Shown: positions 24,896 through 33,144, counted from the first letter of the stretch. The stretch is DNA of 64,000 nucleotides from Dysosmobacter segnis (GCF_014297285.1 NZ_JACOQI010000002.1:186001-250000), one strand, 5' to 3'. A program made the numbers and translations. The notes: generated by a model from the letters alone, not told the origin.

Positions 24896-25342
24896 TCATA
24901 CAAGGAACCCACCGTTTTTCTCATGGTCTTGGTATACCCGCTTGATGTTGGCAATAGCCATGACCGCTCGGTTGTTCTTATATCCGGGGTGTGTTTCACA
25001 GAATCTCTCATACTCGTCGATGTCAAGGAGCATATCATTAAAACACTCATGTGTAAAGTCCTCGCCCCTCATAAGCTCAATGTTGAACCGCAGAATACGC
25101 TGGCGGTGCATACTCGCATCTCGCTCATCACCGTCCTGAATATGTTTTTCGAGCTTGTCCTGTGTCTCACGTTGTTCCTTTTTGATGTCGGCGATCTCAT
25201 TCAACACCTCACCGTTGATTGCTCTGCCAATCTTCTTTGACAACCATGACCAAGGATTTACCTTGATCGGGGCAATCTGAACAAAGGTCATAAGCAAAAG
25301 GAGCGTTCCGCCGCTCCATCCCAAGATCTCTCCCATGTTCAT
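24896..25342 (-). CDS. phage membrane protein of the lysis region
   Basis: 148 aa. The N-terminal hydrophobic span is followed by QIAPIKVNPWSWLSKKIGRA, a recurring motif in small proteins next to phage holins in Clostridia, and then a long charged helical region. Probably a membrane-anchored coiled-coil helper of lysis. I chose the ATG at 25342 because GGAGG lies 8 nt upstream; the longer ORF overlaps the preceding gene. It is the last gene before the terminator. Confidence 0.65.
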   Translation of the reverse strand: MNMGEILGWSGGTLLLLMTFVQIAPIKVNPWSWLSKKIGRAINGEVLNEIADIKKEQRETQDKLEKHIQDGDERDASMHRQRILRFNIELMRGEDFTHECFNDMLLDIDEYERFCETHPGYKNNRAVMAIANIKRVYQDHEKNGGFLV

Positions 25343-25362
25343 GTCATGTCCCTCCAAAGTGC

Positions 25363-25692
25363 TTATCGCACCGTATTGGAGGTGCCGTTGACAATCTTGC
25401 TCATATCGCACAGACTGTCAATCAGATCGGAAATCTTGTCCATATCGAGATCATAATTTACAGTATCGGCAGAAGCCTTAACCATAGCCATGACCCATTC
25501 CTTCCGATCTGCACCCTTCTCGAACATCGTCTCGGCGCGTTCCATGTAACTGGTAACGAGCTTAACAACTTCCGGCCAGTTTTTGTCCTGGATCGTTTTC
25601 CGCACATACTTCACCAGCTGGATTACCAGCGGGATAGTTGCGGCAAGACCAGACAACACCGATACAATCAGTCGTACCCATTCAGAATCCAT
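25363..25692 (-). CDS. holin-like protein (LLH type)
   Basis: 109 aa. One N-terminal membrane span (VRLIVSVLSGLAATIPLVIQ) followed by an amphipathic part with KNWPEVVKLVTSYMERAE and KEWVMAMVKASADTVNYD, which matches the phage LL-H holin family. It probably opens the membrane to release the lysins. Good SD (GGAGGATAG). Confidence 0.75.
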   Translation of the reverse strand: MDSEWVRLIVSVLSGLAATIPLVIQLVKYVRKTIQDKNWPEVVKLVTSYMERAETMFEKGADRKEWVMAMVKASADTVNYDLDMDKISDLIDSLCDMSKIVNGTSNTVR

Positions 25693-25712
25693 AGCACTCT
25701 ATCCTCCTTTTT

Positions 25713-26072
25713 TCATATTGCAGGGCTTTCTTTGCTGCCCTCTATGCCATCCTCACAAAAATTGTGTGCTTTAGCAGTTGCGAATTTAATTCCTTCTCCA
25801 TCAGCACCAGAGTTTTCTACCTCGCTCTTGTGTACAATTTTACTGAGCACAATGCTGCAGGCAGTTCCTATCGGAGCAAAAGCCGCCGTATAGCAAGCCA
25901 GCGCTCCGGTATACCCATATACGATACTCAGTCGAGCAAGGTAAAAGCCGCCAGCCAGTCCAGCGGCAAGGAAAATCATGATACATACAGCAAGCCAGTT
26001 AGTAAACCCAAGGCGTGGCCTCTTCGATTTCGGCTTGCTTTTCTTCTTACCACGCTCGATTGAGATGGTCAT
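25713..26072 (-). CDS. small membrane protein, possible second holin
   Basis: 119 aa with a Lys-rich start (KKKSKPKSKRPR), then two hydrophobic segments (WLAVCIMIFLAAGLAGGFYL and the ALACYTAAFAPIGTACSIV region), then a charged tail. Two-span topology with a positively charged cytoplasmic start resembles class II holins. No specific family recognised. Its start lies one base after the amidase gene stop. Confidence 0.5.
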   Translation of the reverse strand: MTISIERGKKKSKPKSKRPRLGFTNWLAVCIMIFLAAGLAGGFYLARLSIVYGYTGALACYTAAFAPIGTACSIVLSKIVHKSEVENSGADGEGIKFATAKAHNFCEDGIEGSKESPAI

Positions 26073-26073
26073 T

Positions 26074-26928
26074 TTACGCCTTACCCATCATCTGAGTCCA
26101 ACGATAAAGAACGGTGACGAACTGCTCGCGGGTCAAAATGTCGCCCCACATACAATTCGGCTCGCCGTTGACGGTTGTACCATTACCGGCGATCAGACCA
26201 TTCTTCGTTGCCCACTCGCGTGCTTCTGCGCTGTATGCGCTTGCGTCATTGTCCTGGAGTTCCTTACGCATTTCACCCCAGAGTTCTTTGAAGCGTGCTA
26301 CATCCATGTCATCATCCTCCGTTTCGCCATTGAGAATTTCCTGAACTTCCTTCCGCAGAGCATCCATGCTCTTGCAATGCTTCGGCCACCACTGTCCCAC
26401 GTCGCCATGGTTGGAGCCATAGCCGGCACGATATGACTCTGCATGATCGCTGATCCCAGAAATCGGATATCCGAATTTCTTGACCATATAGACATTCCAT
26501 GCCACGACCATTTTCCACATCCGGTCAAAATAGCGCTGGTTTTTCGCCACGTCGTATCCGACCATCGTGCCGCCAGCATAGGTGTGGCCTGCGGGTTCGC
26601 AAATCTCCCACTGCACCTTCGTGTTATTCCATGAACCCTTACTACCGGAGCCGCATCCCCACGGGCGACCATTCCATTGCAAGGTGAGAACGATTCGCCC
26701 TTCACCCTTATGGAAGTCACCAAGGAGAGCATTAACACCCCAGCCCGCACTGGACTTGTTCATCGCGTTGAAAAACACATCGACAGAAGGTTGGGCACAG
26801 CCAACAGAATGGTTTACGCAGCCGGCAGGTCTAATCGTTCTTCCGCTGGTATAAGCTCCGTTATCCGTCGCAGGGCGGATCTCCAGATGGCTTTCAACGT
26901 ACTGGATACATTCTTGAACTGTCATCAT
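26074..26928 (-). CDS. endolysin: N-acetylmuramoyl-L-alanine amidase with C-terminal SLH-like module
   Basis: 284 aa. The N-terminal part (residues 1-180) resembles amidase_2 endolysins: NHSVGCAQPSVDVFF supplies the first zinc His, then GWGVNALLGDFHKGEGRIV, WEICEPAGH and ISDHAESYRAGYGSNHGDVG. Residues about 215-284 form a module (ELWGEMRKELQDND, then SAEAREWATKNGLIAGNG and TREQFVTVLYRW) that looks like an S-layer-homology-type wall-binding motif. The same module ends the second lysin (27276-28031). It cuts the amide bond between the glycan and the stem peptide at lysis. Confidence 0.8.
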   Translation of the reverse strand: MMTVQECIQYVESHLEIRPATDNGAYTSGRTIRPAGCVNHSVGCAQPSVDVFFNAMNKSSAGWGVNALLGDFHKGEGRIVLTLQWNGRPWGCGSGSKGSWNNTKVQWEICEPAGHTYAGGTMVGYDVAKNQRYFDRMWKMVVAWNVYMVKKFGYPISGISDHAESYRAGYGSNHGDVGQWWPKHCKSMDALRKEVQEILNGETEDDDMDVARFKELWGEMRKELQDNDASAYSAEAREWATKNGLIAGNGTTVNGEPNCMWGDILTREQFVTVLYRWTQMMGKA

Positions 26929-26929
26929 T

Positions 26930-27214
26930 TCAAACCACCTCCACGTATTCTCTGCCCCAGTAAGGCTCGCCGCCGTCCTCTGATGTCTTCAGCACAGCGT
27001 ACCAAGCCTTACCGCCGTCTTTACGGAAACGCGGATCGAGTGTCTTAGAGCAGAACCCGAAGCCACCCTCATCCTCTGCCCCGTCGCCCCGACACATTTC
27101 ACGATTACATTCCGTGTTTTTTCTGGGATCGCACTCATAGAACAGGACTTTCTCTCCTGTCGCGCCATCCACCAGGTACCCACCACGGGATACAATGTTG
27201 TTGATATCGACCAT
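26930..27214 (-). CDS. small phage protein of unknown function
   Basis: 94 aa, hydrophilic, with four cysteines (CDP...CNREMCRG...FCSK) that could bind metal or form disulfides, and several Gly/Trp/Tyr. It lies between the two lysin genes on the same transcript. It overlaps neither neighbour (1-bp gap to the amidase gene). No family recognised. Confidence 0.55.
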   Translation of the reverse strand: MVDINNIVSRGGYLVDGATGEKVLFYECDPRKNTECNREMCRGDGAEDEGGFGFCSKTLDPRFRKDGGKAWYAVLKTSEDGGEPYWGREYVEVV

Positions 27215-27275
27215 TGAAGTTCACCTCTTTATTTCCGAACGGTCAGATATTTTCGTTACTAACCGTAGATACTTT

Positions 27276-28031
27276 TCATGCCGGCGACCCCATGATTTGA
27301 GCAAGACGGTAGAGCACCGTCACGAACTGTTCACGGGTAACAAGGTCTTGCCACATATAGTTAGGTTCACCATTGATGACAGTCCCGTTGCCGGTAATCA
27401 AACCCATATCCAACGCCCACTGCCGCGCCTCAGCGCTCCACTGGCCGCAGTCGTTGTCCTGCAGTTCAGCTCTCATTTCCTGAAAGAGTTTTCTGAACTG
27501 TTTCAAATCAGAGTCGGACGCAGGAGCAGTCTGTGAGGCAAACTGGTCATAGTACCGCTGCCCATACTCAGCACGCTTCTTCTGAACATCCTTACTCTGG
27601 TTTGCTGGCTTCTCAAAGTTCAGCAGCACAGCATTGGAAGCCTCCAATACAGAGGTTGCCGCCCGCAACATCGCCAGCACGCCGGGGTAGCTCTCGGACA
27701 GCTCTTTCCAAAGAAAACCCAGCTGCATAGCGAGATCGCCGATAGACTTTCCAGACGACTTAGCAAAATCCAGCAGGGCTTGCTTCCGAGTCCAAAACGT
27801 CCACTGAGCAAGGCCAAAACCAGCCTTGTCCTGCACGAAATTTGTGTAGGTACCGTTATCCACAGCAGCTACATAAGCATTGTCATTCATGCCAAGGACG
27901 TTTTCATAACTGTTCTGCAAATTCCGAGGATTAAGGCCGCTTTCGGCAAACAAGTTGCCCATCAACCCAGCGATCCCATACTCATTCAATCCCTTCTTTT
28001 GAAGGTAGTCATGAATTGTCAGTTCGTTCAT
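27276..28031 (-). CDS. second lysin: phage tail-lysozyme domain plus the same SLH-like module
   Basis: 251 aa. Residues about 1-150 match the phage_lysozyme2 / tail-lysin fold (GIAGLMGNLFAESGLNPRN, then GFGLAQWTFWTRKQALLDFA), where the Glu in AESGL is the likely catalytic acid cleaving the glycan. Residues about 180-251 are paralogous to the C-terminus of the amidase: FRKLFQEMRAELQDND, SAEARQWALDMGLITGNG, TREQFVTVLYRLAQ. Two lysins with different cutting activity and a shared targeting module suggest recent shuffling within the lysis cassette. Confidence 0.8.
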   Translation of the reverse strand: MNELTIHDYLQKKGLNEYGIAGLMGNLFAESGLNPRNLQNSYENVLGMNDNAYVAAVDNGTYTNFVQDKAGFGLAQWTFWTRKQALLDFAKSSGKSIGDLAMQLGFLWKELSESYPGVLAMLRAATSVLEASNAVLLNFEKPANQSKDVQKKRAEYGQRYYDQFASQTAPASDSDLKQFRKLFQEMRAELQDNDCGQWSAEARQWALDMGLITGNGTVINGEPNYMWQDLVTREQFVTVLYRLAQIMGSPA

Positions 28032-28042
28032 CTCGCACCTCC

Positions 28043-29068
28043 TTACAGATCAGAAAGCGCGGCTTGCTTCTGCCCGACGATTTCACCGTTCATGCAATAC
28101 TTGCCGATTTCGTCCTCATCGTCGATATCCTTGTAGATATCCACCATTTCCAAGCTCTCCCATCCAATGATGGTCTTGATCACAGAATCGGGCAGGTTTG
28201 CCTTGGCAAGTGAAGTCGTAAAGAAGTGCCGGAGACTATGCCAATACACAGGGATACCCAGAATATTGGAGAAGGTCTCCGCCCAGCTGTTCAGTGTAGA
28301 GATAGGCACCGTCTTCGTAGGATCGTCCCTGTCAGGGAACAGCCACTCACTTTCGATACCCAGATCTGCCCGCTTCGCCATCCACGCATCGAAGTAGGGC
28401 TTGAAAGGCTTTGCCAGCACATAGCAGGTAAGCATTTTTCCATTGACGCCCTTGCCCTTCGTTCTGACTTTCTCAGGCGTTTTGTAAAACGTGCCATAGA
28501 TGATGTTCTCGTCGTCGAAGTACGACACTTTGAATCGCGTCAGCTCAGACTTGCGCCGTCCAGAATACCGCGCCAAAGCGAAGCAGCAGGCTTTCTCGTA
28601 CTGCCCGCGCTCCATCAGATAGTCCAAGAGTTGATCTGCCTGTTCGTCGGTCAGCACCGTCTTCTCTCTGGTCGGCTCATTTACCGGATTCTCGATCTTG
28701 CGGACGATTGACCGGAAGTTGGGAAGCTCGTCATCCAAGATTGCTTCGATGTAGTTGCTCAAAGATGACAACGTACTCTTCAGCCGGCGCACACGGGCGG
28801 GAGAGTTCTCATTGTTCCGCAACAGCCAGTTTTGATACGAGATGATGTCACGCTTGCTAATCTCCGGGAAATACTTGTTGTCCGCATTTTGGAGTACCCA
28901 CACGAAGAAAATATACAAATCGCTCGTATATGCCTTAACGGTGGAATCCGCCTTGCCGATACTCCGCAGGTATTCCAGAAAATCGTTCATCAGCCGAATG
29001 TTCTTCGGGTTGATCTGGGCGATCAATTCCGGGCTGGTGATCTTGTTTTGTCTCGTCTTCCGTCCCAT
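28043..29068 (-). CDS. int: tyrosine recombinase (prophage integrase)
   Basis: 341 aa. An N-terminal SAM-like core-binding domain (NDFLEYLRSIGKADSTVKAY) and a C-terminal catalytic domain with Arg172 (SGRRKSEL), His277 and Arg280 (YWHSLRH), Trp303 (IIGWES) and nucleophile Tyr312 (DIYKDI). It catalyses site-specific integration and excision, here presumably at the metG linker. I chose the ATG at 29068 because GGAGG lies 8 nt upstream. Unusually, it sits co-directional inside the late lysis region, 3.4 kb from attL, between lysin and small membrane genes, rather than divergent at the end. Confidence 0.93.
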   Translation of the reverse strand: MGRKTRQNKITSPELIAQINPKNIRLMNDFLEYLRSIGKADSTVKAYTSDLYIFFVWVLQNADNKYFPEISKRDIISYQNWLLRNNENSPARVRRLKSTLSSLSNYIEAILDDELPNFRSIVRKIENPVNEPTREKTVLTDEQADQLLDYLMERGQYEKACCFALARYSGRRKSELTRFKVSYFDDENIIYGTFYKTPEKVRTKGKGVNGKMLTCYVLAKPFKPYFDAWMAKRADLGIESEWLFPDRDDPTKTVPISTLNSWAETFSNILGIPVYWHSLRHFFTTSLAKANLPDSVIKTIIGWESLEMVDIYKDIDDEDEIGKYCMNGEIVGQKQAALSDL

Positions 29069-29095
29069 AACTCTCACCTCCTTTTTCGTATGAAG

Positions 29096-29132
29096 AAAGA
29101 GCCGTACCTAAAAAAGGTGCGGCTCTTAAAAA
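29096..29132 (-). terminator. hairpin between CmpB-like gene and integrase
   Basis: An inverted repeat AAGAGCCGTACCT / AGGTGCGGCTCTT (one mismatch) followed on the minus strand by TTCTTC. A weak terminator or attenuator directly ahead of the integrase RBS; it would limit late transcription into int. Confidence 0.55.
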
Positions 29133-29160
29133 ATGGTTAGCAAATAGCTGTTTTATTCTG

Positions 29161-29604
29161 TTATGTGTAGCGGGGCTTCTCTCCACCCTCTACCGCATAC
29201 CTCATCCAGTCCAGTATGACAATGCCCACAACGGATAGGACAATCCACAGCAAAGTAAACTGCGGGCAGATTTGTCCCAGGATATTCCCGGCCAAGTGCG
29301 AATAATCCCACACTCCCAAACCAAGCCACACATTCAAAACAAGTCCGGTAACGAACTCTAACGCTGTAATCGCGGCAGCACAGATACACGCCTGCCCTAC
29401 CAGCGGCATTCCCCAGGGAAGCTCTGCTCCGAAGCGTTCCAGGGGGACGGCCAGAATAATCGCCAACGCAAACATCGTCCAACTGATCGTTTCTGGCCTG
29501 CCCTGAGAAGTCTTCCAGATGACCTCACCGAAGAAATACACACCGCCAGTCCAAAACCAGAGCAGAACAGAAAGCACCCACTTTCCAATTCGTTTCCGTT
29601 CCAT
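29161..29604 (-). CDS. membrane protein, CmpB-like putative permease family
   Basis: 147 aa with about four hydrophobic spans (WVLSVLLWFWTGGVYFFGEV; MFALAIILAVPLERFGAELP; ACICAAAITALEFVTGLVL; LLWIVLSVVGIVILDWMRYA). Matches the small family often annotated as putative ABC transporter permease (CmpB), with ALEFVTGLVLN and GVWDYSHL typical. Function in phages is unknown. I chose the ATG at 29604 with GGGAG 10 nt upstream. Confidence 0.65.
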   Translation of the reverse strand: MERKRIGKWVLSVLLWFWTGGVYFFGEVIWKTSQGRPETISWTMFALAIILAVPLERFGAELPWGMPLVGQACICAAAITALEFVTGLVLNVWLGLGVWDYSHLAGNILGQICPQFTLLWIVLSVVGIVILDWMRYAVEGGEKPRYT

Positions 29605-29611
29605 GCTTATC

Positions 29612-29779
29612 TTACTCCCATTCCCCGGCAATTTCTTTCAGCCGGTTTTGTTCCCGCAGTGCCTCTTCCTCTTTGACCTCAGCGCCGAACTGTGCCAACA
29701 TAAAGGCTTGCGCCTTAATGATCTCGGCCTGACGAATGCAGATGTCGGTTAGTTCCGCAATCAGCTCAACACTGCTCAT
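29612..29779 (-). CDS. small phage protein (55 aa)
   Basis: A short ORF reading MSSVELIAELTDICIRQAEI and ending LKEIAGEWE, predicted to be one long helix. Its ATG overlaps the stop of the DUF4376 gene (ATGA at 29779-29776) and its stop falls 7 bp before the CmpB-like gene, so it is tightly packed between two genes. Small helical proteins of this type commonly follow tail genes and XkdX-like proteins. Confidence 0.65.
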   Translation of the reverse strand: MSSVELIAELTDICIRQAEIIKAQAFMLAQFGAEVKEEEALREQNRLKEIAGEWE

Positions 29780-30369
29780 GCGACACCGCCCAGCTTTTGC
29801 ATGATAGCTTCCATCTGAGCCTGGGCTACTGCCATCTTCTCAGACAAAGCTGCAGCATAGGGTTCGGGCAGATCCATACCGTACTGCACAGCAGCGATCT
29901 CCTCAGCGTCCGCCATGGCATTGACATAGCTCTTGAGAGCATTGTGATATGCCGTCTGACTGGTAATCAGCGTCTGAGCCGCTACGTAAATCTGAGCGAT
30001 TTCCGTAGCAGAATACACCGTGCAGGTTCCATCATCGGCCTGATAGGGGTACTCAGTACCACCCAGCTCAACCACACGGAACAGGTTGTTGATATTGCTC
30101 TGATCCTCCAGTTTCAGATTGAAGTGGTCACGGCGATCCCCGATAGGTACGTCTACGCCGGCTACGATGACCGCGTTGCAAGCCTTGGAAATTTCCAAGA
30201 GTTTCGCTGCACGTACAGTTTCCAAGGCATTGTCACTGCCAAGGATTTCCACTGCATCTTCGGTCGTGATCCAACCATTCGCAACGGCCTTCAAAAGGCC
30301 ACCCGCTGAAATGGAGGGTTCGATTCCACGCAGGCCATTTTCATACATTTCTCTCAGTTTGTCCTTCAT
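29776..30369 (-). CDS. tail fibre-associated protein, DUF4376-like
   Basis: 197 aa. The N-terminal GGLLKAVANGWITTEDAVEILG resembles XkdX-type tail-tip proteins, and the middle HFNLKLEDQSNINNLFRVVE with the following YQADDGTCTVYSATEIAQIY matches DUF4376, found in tail fibre assembly or tip proteins. The C-terminal half is helical. It lies in the run of small genes downstream of the DGR and upstream of the lysis genes, so it may belong to the tail tip. Confidence 0.65.
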   Translation of the reverse strand: MKDKLREMYENGLRGIEPSISAGGLLKAVANGWITTEDAVEILGSDNALETVRAAKLLEISKACNAVIVAGVDVPIGDRRDHFNLKLEDQSNINNLFRVVELGGTEYPYQADDGTCTVYSATEIAQIYVAAQTLITSQTAYHNALKSYVNAMADAEEIAAVQYGMDLPEPYAAALSEKMAVAQAQMEAIMQKLGGVA

Positions 30370-30372
30370 TTC

Positions 30373-30642
30373 TCAGCCCTCCAAAATCGTCCGAATCAGA
30401 CCCTCGATGGTAGTCTGATGGCTTTTGAGTTCTTGCCCACCGTCGATCTCTGAGACAACGACAGTACCGGCACCCTCAATGTCTTCGTGCCCAACCAGAT
30501 TATAGGCTACACTCTTGAATGCCACACCAATAGCATCTTCACGGGTGGCCGGAGTAAAACATCCGTTATCACCATAACGAATGTAGTTGACAGAATCAGT
30601 AATGCCCAATTCTGTCCCGTCAATTTTGATAATCCGATACAT
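30373..30642 (-). CDS. small phage protein of unknown function
   Basis: 89 aa, beta-rich start (MYRIIKIDGTELGITDSVNYIRYG) and a helical end. Its ATG overlaps the stop of the upstream gene by one base (TAATG), showing translational coupling. Similar small proteins sit near tail-tip genes in clostridial phages. No function can be assigned. Confidence 0.55.
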   Translation of the reverse strand: MYRIIKIDGTELGITDSVNYIRYGDNGCFTPATREDAIGVAFKSVAYNLVGHEDIEGAGTVVVSEIDGGQELKSHQTTIEGLIRTILEG

Positions 30643-31052
30643 TACTTGACCTCCTTTGCACCAATCAACTTGGCGATATGTTTCAGATCTTCGATTTCAG
30701 CATTATAGAAATCGTGATTCCAAAGCCAGAAATCATCACGATCACTGCACTTGTACTGCTGGCAGCGGGGATCATCCCAAATCTTATCCCATCTATCCTG
30801 ATGTGCCTCATCATGCTTTGCAAGCGTAGACTTGATGGTTTGAATGAGTTTTCCACGCAGAAGCCCTTGTCCATCGTCGTTTTGCGCAAAGAACTCATAT
30901 GCGCAATCACTGAACACGGCACATACCGGTTTCCCGTTGTGCAGCAAAACATTTCCACCTACTTCCAGCTTCGTGCCGTATGGGATATTTACTTCGCCGC
31001 TAATAGTCTTGAATTTTGCTCTTTTTACTGTGATATAGCTATTGTGGTTCAC
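30642..31052 (-). CDS. phage protein of unknown function
   Basis: 136 aa. N-terminal beta strands (ISGEVNIPYGTKLEVGGNVL, CAVFSDCAYEFFAQNDDG), then a helical charged part with WDKIWDDPRCQQYKC and FWLWNHDFYNAEIEDLKHIA. I chose the GTG at 31052 with GGAGG 9 nt upstream. It directly follows the DGR reverse transcriptase and could be cotranscribed with it. No known family recognised. Confidence 0.55.
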   Translation of the reverse strand: MNHNSYITVKRAKFKTISGEVNIPYGTKLEVGGNVLLHNGKPVCAVFSDCAYEFFAQNDDGQGLLRGKLIQTIKSTLAKHDEAHQDRWDKIWDDPRCQQYKCSDRDDFWLWNHDFYNAEIEDLKHIAKLIGAKEVK

Positions 31053-31118
31053 CGTGATATACCTCCAAATAAGAAAACACCCGAAGACTTGCTTCGAGTG
31101 CAATCTGTTAGTTATTTT

Positions 31119-32282
31119 TTACGCGGACTTCTTTAGTTGTTCTTGCTCTCTATACCGACTAAACATGGCATAGTGCAGCCGTCTCAACCGTAACAACCTG
31201 CCGTGATCGTCAAAATTCCTGTAGTACGCAGTCTGGCATTCCATGTATTGATCTATCTCGAAAAGTGTTTTCCTACCGGCAAGATATTCCCTATGGAACA
31301 TTTTCAACTTACGCCTTGCACGCTTCACACCATCACGGCTACCGTTGATCTTGATTGCTCCGGTTTCCGTCAATGTGAAACGAGCTTTACAAAACCTAAA
31401 CGGCTTTGTAAGCGGAATGATTTTACACTTTTTCTTATTCACCCTAATACCGAAAGACTCAAACTTTTTAACAATATCTCTCGCTATCTGTTTCAGTTCT
31501 TCAATATCATGGTAAATAACATAGTAGTCATCCATGTAGTGACCCGCACAGTGAAGACCAAGTTGACACTTGATATAGTTGTCAATCGCACTTGGGAGAG
31601 ACACCATCTCCTGCTGGCTTGGTTCCACACCCAAAGGCATACCTCTACCAGGCGCATTGCCATAAGGCGCATAGTCAATGATCGCGTCTGCCACTGCTCG
31701 GATCTGCGGATCAAACATTACTTGCTGATGCCGACGATAGATGATATCTCTATTAGCATTCGGAAAGAAGCTCTTCAAGTCAAGAAGGAATATACCTCCT
31801 TCTCTTCCATAGCGTCGGTAATGCCATGCAAGCTGCTGTGTTAGCCTGCGGAAATGCCAATGTAGTCCTTTACCTCTCTGACTTGCTCCATTGTCGCAAA
31901 TCATACTCGGATGATAAAGGGGAATGAGGACTTCATTTGTGAAAACCTTATGAATCTGCCGATCGTCGATGTGCGGGGCATCAATCGGTCGCACTTTTCC
32001 ACGCTCAGAAATGGTGAAATGTGCGCACTTCTTTTGTTTCCACTTACCATCCAAAACTTCACGCCGTCTCTTGGCTGTTCCAGAAAATAAGTGAAGCTCA
32101 AAGTTTTGCGTACTCTGTTTCCAACGGACACCCGTACAACATTTTCTCCCATAGAAGAACATATCGTGATAGTTGAAAACATCTTGAAGTGTACCGACTT
32201 CTTTGCTTCGTTTCAGTCTGTTTGCTTGTCGCTTTGATTTCCTGCGATGATATCTTGCCTCTCGGCGTTCTTCGCTTGTCAT
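31119..32282 (-). CDS. diversity-generating retroelement reverse transcriptase
   Basis: 387 aa. Reverse-transcriptase palm motifs are clear: motif A IFLLDLKSFFPNA (Asp168), motif 4 MPLGVEPSQQEM (residues 215-225) and the catalytic YMDDYYVI (Tyr249-Asp252). The LGxxxSQ form of motif 4, in place of QGxxxSP of retroviral and group II intron enzymes, is diagnostic of DGR reverse transcriptases and is linked to their adenine-specific infidelity. The basic N-terminus (RRKSKRQANRLKRSK) probably binds RNA. There is no maturase, RNase H or endonuclease domain, as expected. It lies downstream of the template repeat and the Avd-like gene. It copies the template RNA into mutated cDNA that replaces the variable repeat. 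Confidence 0.97.
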   Translation of the reverse strand: MTSEERREARYHRRKSKRQANRLKRSKEVGTLQDVFNYHDMFFYGRKCCTGVRWKQSTQNFELHLFSGTAKRRREVLDGKWKQKKCAHFTISERGKVRPIDAPHIDDRQIHKVFTNEVLIPLYHPSMICDNGASQRGKGLHWHFRRLTQQLAWHYRRYGREGGIFLLDLKSFFPNANRDIIYRRHQQVMFDPQIRAVADAIIDYAPYGNAPGRGMPLGVEPSQQEMVSLPSAIDNYIKCQLGLHCAGHYMDDYYVIYHDIEELKQIARDIVKKFESFGIRVNKKKCKIIPLTKPFRFCKARFTLTETGAIKINGSRDGVKRARRKLKMFHREYLAGRKTLFEIDQYMECQTAYYRNFDDHGRLLRLRRLHYAMFSRYREQEQLKKSA

Positions 32283-32506
32283 AAAAAGTATTCGCCCTCC
32301 GCATAGTTGTCTTGTAGGTGCGCGTCTAAACTACTTTGACCCGACACATGAAACGAGGATAGCGCAAGTACCCCGCCATGCAAGCAGCGTCCGTGTAAGG
32401 TCGTCAAAGGGCAGTTTTAGGGATTTTCACCCAGGGAAGTATCTCTCCTTTTGCGAGGGTCGTCTTTCACCTATCGGTTACTCCATGTGACCCCGCATCG
32501 CAAAAT
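32283..32506 (-). ncRNA. DGR spacer region between template repeat and reverse transcriptase
   Basis: About 224 bp without a gene. In the Bordetella phage DGR the RNA just 3' of the template (Sp) folds and primes cDNA synthesis together with Avd and the RT. This stretch occupies the same place. Function here is inferred from position only. Confidence 0.5.
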
Positions 32507-32624
32507 CCGGGCGCGAGCGCAGCCGCATTCCTTGCATTGTTATTGTTGGCGCTGCCATCAGTGTTCACATTGCAGAAATTGTTATTGTTGTTGTAATTAG
32601 CAGAGCGGAGCCACCACCACGCCG
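32507..32624 (-). repeat. DGR template repeat (TR)
   Basis: 118 bp that align without gaps to 33619-33736 (offset 1,112). There are 10 mismatches, and every one is an adenine on the TR coding strand (plus-strand T at 32529, 32537, 32565, 32570, 32571, 32579, 32583, 32585, 32586, 32598). Read in the VR frame it has 13 AAY codons, including runs of five and four Asn, the usual DGR design since A-to-N changes in AAY avoid stop codons. The GC-rich 3' end (32507-32528, identical in VR) followed by a different short tail fits the IMH/IMH* boundary. It is non-coding despite a chance ORF. Confidence 0.96.
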
Positions 32625-32636
32625 CCAAAGGCGGCG
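32620..32636 (-). other. hairpin at the 5' border of the template repeat
   Basis: A perfect 7-bp stem CGCCGCC / GGCGGCG with a 3-nt loop. Its 3' arm on the minus strand contains the first 5 bases of TR. It is absent from the VR, where identity stops at the same point. It may shape the DGR RNA. Confidence 0.6.
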
Positions 32637-32679
32637 AAAACACCAAGGACACGTTTTCAGAAATACACCCAATAAAGAT

Positions 32680-33144
32680 TTAGCTCTTTTTGATTTGCCC
32701 TAACGATTTCAGAGTCCCTTTGATCAACTCATCTTCGTTGTCAATCATTTCCCCAAGACTTGCAGCCATTCTGTCTAACTTTTCCGTTGCCTCCTTCGGA
32801 GATACTGAATTTCCCTTAGAAGTTGTAAAACATCCCTCGGGGTTCTTCATTATCACGAGATAGCAATGCGTAAGTCTGACATCCAGTGCTTTTAAGGAAG
32901 CTCTTGCTTCCAGCAAATGCGCTTTGCGTAACTCAATTCTCTGATCGTCTGATGGGAAAATACTGTTCGCTTTCTCAGCATGATCCACTACTTCTCCAGC
33001 CAACTTAGCCACAGGTTCGGCCAAAAGTCTGGAATACCGTGCAGACATCCTTGTGAGAAAATTCAGCGTTTCTACATAGATTTGGTTAGCAGTATTGACA
33101 TACTCAGCCTTACTCGTAGTCCGCCTTGCTTTCAATACAGACAT
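32680..33144 (-). CDS. avd: Avd-like accessory variability determinant (DGR)
   Basis: 154 aa, almost entirely helical and basic-rich, with AEYVNTANQIYVETLNFLTR, then LAGEVVDHAEKANSIFPSDD and LLEARASLKALDVRLTHCYL, consistent with the four-helix-bundle Avd fold (S23-like). Avd forms a pentameric barrel that binds the RT and template RNA and is needed for cDNA synthesis. Somewhat longer than Bordetella Avd (128 aa), by a C-terminal extension. Its gene lies immediately 5' of the template repeat, the standard order. Identified by fold, position and context. Confidence 0.85.
   Translation of the reverse strand: MSVLKARRTTSKAEYVNTANQIYVETLNFLTRMSARYSRLLAEPVAKLAGEVVDHAEKANSIFPSDDQRIELRKAHLLEARASLKALDVRLTHCYLVIMKNPEGCFTTSKGNSVSPKEATEKLDRMAASLGEMIDNEDELIKGTLKSLGQIKKS

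Noticed and set aside
32467..32652. 61-aa ORF over the template repeat
   Set aside because: Its Asn-rich peptide is the template read in the VR frame; there is no suitable RBS and the region is the non-coding DGR template.
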